Positions 13,196 to 17,512 of a stretch of DNA of 17,512 nucleotides are shown here, piece by piece. How positions within the stretch are numbered: position 1 is the stretch's first letter; the number at the start of each line of letters is the position of its first letter. Origin of the DNA: Deltaproteobacteria bacterium. Lineage in GTDB: Bacteria > UBA10199 > JACPAL01 > JACOUP01. The stretch lies in contig JAUSKE010000195.1 of NCBI GenBank assembly GCA_030649435.1, positions 1 to 17,512 of the forward strand, written 5' to 3'. The translations under genes and the position numbers were made by a program. The notes beneath the pieces were generated by a model. That model saw only the letters and a program-made list of their open reading frames with translations. It did not search any database and was not told the origin of the DNA.

Positions 13196-14716
13196 ATGGC
13201 CAAAACAGTCCAACTCAAAAAAGTTACCCTGATTGCCCTGATGGCAACGGCGATCGGTCTTCTGATTGCCGTTCGTTTCGATTGGGTCAGCCGTTTGAGG
13301 AGCGCCCCCAACGCCCCCCAGATTATTAGTGAGGGGGCACCGCTCCCAACGACCACGGAAGGGTGGTCCACCCGAGGGGCTGCGAACATCCAATCGGCGG
13401 CCTTTAGCTTCGGTTCACTCCCATCCTTCGTTGATCTTGTCAAAAAGGTGAAGCCGGCGGTGGTGAACATCAGTACCAGCAAGACCTTCAAGAGACCAAA
13501 GGGGGCTTCGCCTCGCGGGCCGGGGGGACGTTCTTTTGGACCCCAAGACCCGTTTGAGGATTTCTTCGATCGTTTCTTCCAGGGTCCGGGTGAAGGGACC
13601 CAAAAAAGTTTGGGGACCGGTTTCATCATCAACAAGGATGGGAATATCCTGACCAACAACCATGTCGTTGAAGGGGCAGATGAAATCATCGTGACCCTTG
13701 GGGATAAACGAAAGCTGAAGGCGAAGGTGGTTGGGAACGACCCAAAGACCGATGTGGCTGTGATCAAGATCGAAGGGAAAGATCTACCGTTCGTGACCTT
13801 GGGGGATTCGGACAGGCTTGAAATTGGAGAATGGGTAGTGGCGGTCGGGAATCCGTTTGGTCTTGAACAAACCGTGACCGCCGGGATCGTCTCGGCCAAG
13901 GGGCGTGTGATCGGTGCCGGCCCGTATGACGATTTTATCCAGACCGATGCCTCGATCAATCCTGGAAATTCCGGCGGCCCGCTCTTTAACACGAGTGGCG
14001 AGGTGCTCGGTGTTAATACGGCGATTGTTGCCTCCGGTCAGGGGATCGGTTTTGCGATCCCCATCAACATGGCGAAGGATCTGGTGCCGCAACTGATCCA
14101 AAAAGGAAAAGTCACTCGCGCCTGGCTGGGGGTTGGTATTCAGGATATCACGCCAGAGCTGGCCAAGTCGTTTAACCTTGCGGAGCCAAAGGGGGCGCTC
14201 GTGGCCAACGTTTTTTCTAAAAGTCCGGCAGAAAAGGCAGGGTTGGCATCGGGAGATATCATTACCAACTTCGATGGTCACGAGATCGGCGCGTCCCACG
14301 AGTTGCCGGCGATTGTGGCGAAATGCCCCATCGGTAAATCAGCTCAGGTGAAATACCTCCGTAATGGCAAGGCGAGTGAAACAACGGTGAAGCTGGAAGA
14401 GATGGAAGAGGGGGAGAAGATCGCCAAGTCCGAGAGCGAAAGCGGGGCGCTGGGGCTGACGGTGCGGGACATCCTCCCCGAAGAGGCGATTGAATTGGGC
14501 CTCTCCCAGGGAAAGAAAGGGGTCTTTATCGTTCGTGTCGATCCGGAAGGGGTCGCGGCGAATGTTGGGCTCCGCGGTGGTGATCTTATCCTTGAGGTGA
14601 ATGGGATCAAGGTCAACAGTGTGAAGGAATATAAGAGCGCCGTTCCCGCAAAAGGGATCGTTCGTCTCTTTGTCAAACGGGAGGAAGCGACTCTCTTTTT
14701 TGCTTTTACACGATGA
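13196..14716 (+). CDS. htrA: Do-family serine protease/chaperone (HtrA/DegP)
   Basis: HtrA/Deg proteins degrade or hold misfolded envelope proteins in the periplasm. The 506-residue protein has a basic N-terminus and one hydrophobic segment (TLIALMATAIGLLIAV, about 9-24) that acts as a signal or membrane anchor. A Gly/Pro-rich LA-loop region with FEDFFDRFF follows, then the trypsin-like domain with His156 (NNHVV), Asp186 (TDVAV) and Ser259 (GNSGGP). Two PDZ domains follow, about 305-395 (AWLGVGIQDIT) and 415-500 (GVFIVRVDPEGVAANVGLRGGDLILEVNG). Length and two PDZ domains fit DegP/DegQ/MucD. The ATG at 13196 is chosen for its basic start. It is divergent from rpoH and overlaps clpB by ATGA. 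Confidence 0.95.
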   Translation: MAKTVQLKKVTLIALMATAIGLLIAVRFDWVSRLRSAPNAPQIISEGAPLPTTTEGWSTRGAANIQSAAFSFGSLPSFVDLVKKVKPAVVNISTSKTFKRPKGASPRGPGGRSFGPQDPFEDFFDRFFQGPGEGTQKSLGTGFIINKDGNILTNNHVVEGADEIIVTLGDKRKLKAKVVGNDPKTDVAVIKIEGKDLPFVTLGDSDRLEIGEWVVAVGNPFGLEQTVTAGIVSAKGRVIGAGPYDDFIQTDASINPGNSGGPLFNTSGEVLGVNTAIVASGQGIGFAIPINMAKDLVPQLIQKGKVTRAWLGVGIQDITPELAKSFNLAEPKGALVANVFSKSPAEKAGLASGDIITNFDGHEIGASHELPAIVAKCPIGKSAQVKYLRNGKASETTVKLEEMEEGEKIAKSESESGALGLTVRDILPEEAIELGLSQGKKGVFIVRVDPEGVAANVGLRGGDLILEVNGIKVNSVKEYKSAVPAKGIVRLFVKREEATLFFAFTR

Positions 14717-17286
14717 GACTCGATCGTCTAACTATCAAGTCGCAAGAGGCGCTCGCTAAGGCCCAACAAGAGGCCGAGAGAGAGGGGCATCCGGAGCTTT
14801 TACCCGAACATCTCTTAAGTGCGCTGCTGACAATCCCAGATTCGATCGTCCCCTCGCTCCTCCAAAAAATTGGCATTGATCCAGTAACACTTCAGAAAAA
14901 AATAGAGGCATCACTTTTAAAACTCCCGAAAGTTTCCGGTGCGCAGGTCGGACTTTCGAGTCTTGCCCGCAAGGTTTTGGATCAGGCCTGGGCGGAGGCA
15001 GAGAAGCTCAAAGACGAATATATCAGTCTCGAACACCTGTTACTCGCCCTTTTGGATGTGAAGGGAAACAAGGCGTTGGAGATCTTGAAAGAGGCTGGCG
15101 TTAGCCGCGACAACCTGATGAAGGCGTTGCAGTCGGTCCGTGGCTCGCAGCGGGTGACGGATCCGAATCCGGAGGATAAATACCAGGCGCTCTCGCGCTA
15201 CGGTCGTGACCTGACCGAACAGGCCCGTCGCGGAAAGTTGGATCCGGTGATCGGACGTGACGATGAGATTCGTCGGGTGATTCAGGTTCTTTCACGCCGG
15301 ACAAAAAACAATCCGGTTCTGATGGGGGAGCCGGGCGTTGGCAAGACGGCGATTGTGGAAGGACTCGCACAACGGATCGTCAACGGCGATATCCCGGAGA
15401 CGTTGAAGGACAAACGGCTGATCTCGCTCGATCTTGGGGCGATGTTGGCCGGTGCGAAGTATCGCGGCGAGTTTGAAGATCGCTTGAAGGCGGTTTTAAA
15501 AGAAATTTCTGAAGCGGCAGGGCAAATTATTCTTTTTATCGACGAGCTGCATACCCTGATCGGTGCCGGTGCTGCCGAAGGGGCAGTCGATGCCTCCAAT
15601 ATGCTGAAACCAGCCTTGGCCCGTGGCGAACTTCGCTGTGTTGGGGCGACAACGTTGGATGAATACCGAAAACATATTGAAAAAGATGCGGCGCTCGAGC
15701 GGCGATTCCAACCGGTCTTTGTCGGCGAGCCATCGGTTGAAAATACGATCGCGATTCTGCGAGGGTTAAAAGAAAAATATGAGGTCCACCACGGCGTTCG
15801 GATCCAGGATGCGGCGCTCGTTGCCGCGGCGACACTCTCGCATCGTTACATTACCGGTCGGTTTCTGCCGGATAAAGCAATCGACCTGATTGATGAAGCG
15901 GCCTCCAAGCTTCGGATCGAGATCGACAGCCTCCCGACCGAGATCGACACGATCGAGAGAAAAATCACGCAGCTCGAAATTGAAAAGCAGGCGCTGAAAA
16001 AGGAGACCGATAAAACTTCGAAGGAACGGACCGGTAAACTCGACAAGGAACTGGCCACGCTCAAAGAAGAGAGCCGGACCCTCAAGGCCCACTGGCAGAA
16101 TGAAAAAGAGGCGATCGGCAAGATCCGCGAGGTTAAGGGGAAGGTCGAACAGGCGAAGGCCGATATCGAACGGGCGGAACGGGTTGCCGATTTAGGCAAG
16201 GCGGCAGAATTAAAATACGGACTGTTGCCAGACTTGCAAAAGAAACTGGAAAAAGAAAACGAAAAGCTCACCACGTTACAAAAATCGCAGAAGATGCTGA
16301 AGGAAGAGGTCGAGGCGGAGGATGTTGCGGAAGTGGTCGCCAAGTGGACCGGTATTCCGGTTAGCCGGATGTTGGAAGGGGAGGTCGAAAAGCTGGTGGC
16401 GATGGAAGAGCGACTCGGCCATCGAGTGATCGGCCAGAAGGAGGCGCTGCAAAAAGTGGCAGCGGCGGTCAGGCGGTCACGCGCCGGACTCTCTGATCCG
16501 AAAAAACCGATCGGTTCGTTTCTCTTTTTGGGGCCGACCGGTGTCGGCAAGACCGAAACCGCCCGGGCGTTGGCTGAATTTCTCTTCGATGACGACAACG
16601 CGATGATCCGGATCGACATGAGCGAATACATGGAAAAGCATACCGTCTCCCGCCTGATCGGTGCCCCGCCGGGGTACGTCGGTTACGAAGAGGGGGGGCA
16701 GTTGACAGAAGCGATCCGCAGGCGCCCCTATTCGGTTCTTCTCTTGGACGAGATTGAAAAGGCGCATCACGATGTTTTTAATATTTTATTACAGGTGTTG
16801 GATGATGGCCGGTTGACTGATGGTCAGGGGCGGACCGTTGATTTCAGAAATACGGTGATCATCATGACGAGTAATCTGGGGAGTGAGCTTTTTACCGGGC
16901 AGGAAAAAGTAAAAGAAGAGGAGGCAGAATCAAAGGTGATGACGGTCCTTCGGCAACACTTTCGCCCTGAATTTTTAAATCGTGTCGACAGCATTGTGAT
17001 CTTTCACCCGCTTGCTGAAAAAGAAATTGAAAAGATTGTGGAGATCCAACTCGGTCATCTCAAGAAATTATTGGCGGAGAGAAAGCTGTCGCTCGAACTG
17101 ACCGATAAGGCCAAAAAGTTTTTGGCGGAACATGGGTACGACCCCGACTACGGCGCCCGCCCGCTCAAAAGAGCCATACAAAAATACCTCCAAGACCCCC
17201 TGTCGATGGCGATTCTCGAAGGGCGCTACAAAGAGGGAACGACCATCAAGGCCGATGCCCAAGAGGGAAGTCTTTCATTTTCTTAG
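14713..17286 (+). CDS. clpB: ClpB, AAA+ protein disaggregase
   Basis: ClpB pulls polypeptides out of aggregates with DnaK, using ATP, in the cytoplasm. The 857 residues equal the usual length. Order: Clp N-domain (1-145), first AAA+ module with Walker A GEPGVGKT (205-212, Lys211) and Walker B LFIDE (to Glu278), a long coiled-coil M domain (about 405-525, LEIEKQALKKETDKTSKERT and similar), then the second AAA+ module with GPTGVGKT (607-614, Lys613) and Walker B LLLDE (to Glu680). The substrate loop GYVGYEEGG and sensor MTSNLGSE are present. The M domain identifies ClpB rather than ClpA or ClpC. Translation begins four bases inside htrA (ATGA), so a periplasmic and a cytoplasmic quality-control protein share one mRNA. 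Confidence 0.98.
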   Translation: MRLDRLTIKSQEALAKAQQEAEREGHPELLPEHLLSALLTIPDSIVPSLLQKIGIDPVTLQKKIEASLLKLPKVSGAQVGLSSLARKVLDQAWAEAEKLKDEYISLEHLLLALLDVKGNKALEILKEAGVSRDNLMKALQSVRGSQRVTDPNPEDKYQALSRYGRDLTEQARRGKLDPVIGRDDEIRRVIQVLSRRTKNNPVLMGEPGVGKTAIVEGLAQRIVNGDIPETLKDKRLISLDLGAMLAGAKYRGEFEDRLKAVLKEISEAAGQIILFIDELHTLIGAGAAEGAVDASNMLKPALARGELRCVGATTLDEYRKHIEKDAALERRFQPVFVGEPSVENTIAILRGLKEKYEVHHGVRIQDAALVAAATLSHRYITGRFLPDKAIDLIDEAASKLRIEIDSLPTEIDTIERKITQLEIEKQALKKETDKTSKERTGKLDKELATLKEESRTLKAHWQNEKEAIGKIREVKGKVEQAKADIERAERVADLGKAAELKYGLLPDLQKKLEKENEKLTTLQKSQKMLKEEVEAEDVAEVVAKWTGIPVSRMLEGEVEKLVAMEERLGHRVIGQKEALQKVAAAVRRSRAGLSDPKKPIGSFLFLGPTGVGKTETARALAEFLFDDDNAMIRIDMSEYMEKHTVSRLIGAPPGYVGYEEGGQLTEAIRRRPYSVLLLDEIEKAHHDVFNILLQVLDDGRLTDGQGRTVDFRNTVIIMTSNLGSELFTGQEKVKEEEAESKVMTVLRQHFRPEFLNRVDSIVIFHPLAEKEIEKIVEIQLGHLKKLLAERKLSLELTDKAKKFLAEHGYDPDYGARPLKRAIQKYLQDPLSMAILEGRYKEGTTIKADAQEGSLSFS

Positions 17287-17291
17287 ATGCA

Positions 17292-17512
17292 ATGAAAACC
17301 GAACTTGATCTCCATGGTTTACGGTTGGAAGAGGCAGAGGCCGAGGTGATGCGGTTTGTGGATCAGCTCTACTATCACGGCGAGACGAGTGGGCAGAGTA
17401 TTCACGGTTTTGGCGTGATTGCCGAAAAGCTGCCGCAGTGGCTCAAGAGCTACCCGTATGTCAAAAGTTTTGAACGCACCCCCTTTAATCCGGGGGTCAC
17501 CCATGTCTTTTT
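17292..17512 (+). CDS. Smr-domain protein (3' end missing)
   Basis: 73 codons are visible from the ATG at 17292, 5 nt after the clpB stop. The start LDLHGLRLEEAEAEVMRFVD carries the DLHG motif (6-9) of the Smr (MutS2 C-terminal) nuclease-like fold. HGFG (38-41) stands where HGKG(TG) is usual, followed by LPQWLKSYPYVKSFERTP, also typical of Smr. The domain begins at residue 4, so this is a stand-alone Smr protein, not MutS2. Small Smr proteins bind or cut nucleic acid; the Lys and following Thr-Gly of the HGKGTG loop are absent here, so activity is uncertain. An ATG at 17287 opens only two codons. No clear Shine-Dalgarno sequence is visible. The C-terminus lies beyond the window. Confidence 0.75.
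   Translation, partial: MKTELDLHGLRLEEAEAEVMRFVDQLYYHGETSGQSIHGFGVIAEKLPQWLKSYPYVKSFERTPFNPGVTHVF

Noticed and set aside
13129..13992. 287-codon open frame on the minus strand opposite htrA
   Set aside because: It is antisense to a clear protease gene and has a biased Ser/Pro/Thr composition with no family signature.
15846..16631. 261-codon open frame on the minus strand opposite clpB
   Set aside because: Ser/Phe-rich mirror of the ClpB coiled coil; no plausible protein features.
1..17512. CRISPR, tRNA/rRNA, insertion sequences, toxin-antitoxin or phage defence genes
   Set aside because: No repeat-spacer pattern, cloverleaf, transposase motif or related gene was seen on either strand.

Overview
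This is a chromosomal core-gene window from a Gram-negative (diderm) bacterium. Evidence for two membranes is a BamD lipoprotein, MurA, an RpoH-type sigma factor and a Do-family (HtrA) protease. The orders rpmE-prfA-prmC-murA and pgpA-cinA-recA-alaS, plus a possible sigma-54 promoter, fit the Deltaproteobacteria in the old broad sense (Desulfobacterota, Bdellovibrionota, Myxococcota and relatives). That placement is inference from gene order and protein look, not a phylogeny. Every block holds single-copy housekeeping genes. I see no phage, transposase, CRISPR array, tRNA or rRNA.

Layout. (1) 1-3306, minus strand: rpmE (L31), prfA (RF1), prmC (RF1/RF2 methyltransferase) and murA (cut by the window start). 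This is a translation-termination and peptidoglycan block. (2) 3361-3806: a mostly non-coding stretch with a perfect 20-bp palindrome, a short hypothetical ORF (3381-3635, minus), a consensus-quality sigma-54 -24/-12 element and an IHF-consensus site upstream of it. (3) 3843-5140: bioY (biotin uptake, plus) converging on a BadH-like short-chain dehydrogenase (minus). (4) 5326-10833, plus strand: pgpA-cinA-recA-alaS, tightly packed. (5) 10830-13077, minus strand: rpoH-bamD-TPR protein. (6) 13196-17512, plus strand: htrA-clpB-Smr-domain protein (cut by the window end), divergent from rpoH.

How the genes work together. Blocks 5 and 6 form a protein-quality cluster: a heat-shock-type sigma factor, the outer-membrane assembly subunit BamD, a periplasmic protease/chaperone and the ClpB disaggregase around one 118-bp divergent promoter region. 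Block 1 pairs RF1 with the enzyme that methylates its GGQ glutamine. Block 4 combines phospholipid synthesis, NMN/ADP-ribose housekeeping, recombination and alanyl-tRNA synthesis.

Most unusual points: the sigma-54 plus IHF arrangement over a tiny unknown gene; REP-like hairpins with compensatory stem changes, one ending 4 nt before the prfA start; many start codons without a Shine-Dalgarno sequence, several only about 36-40 nt after a -35-like hexamer, suggesting leaderless mRNAs; and two convergent gene pairs whose stop codons share a 4-base palindrome. I found no clear new multi-gene system.
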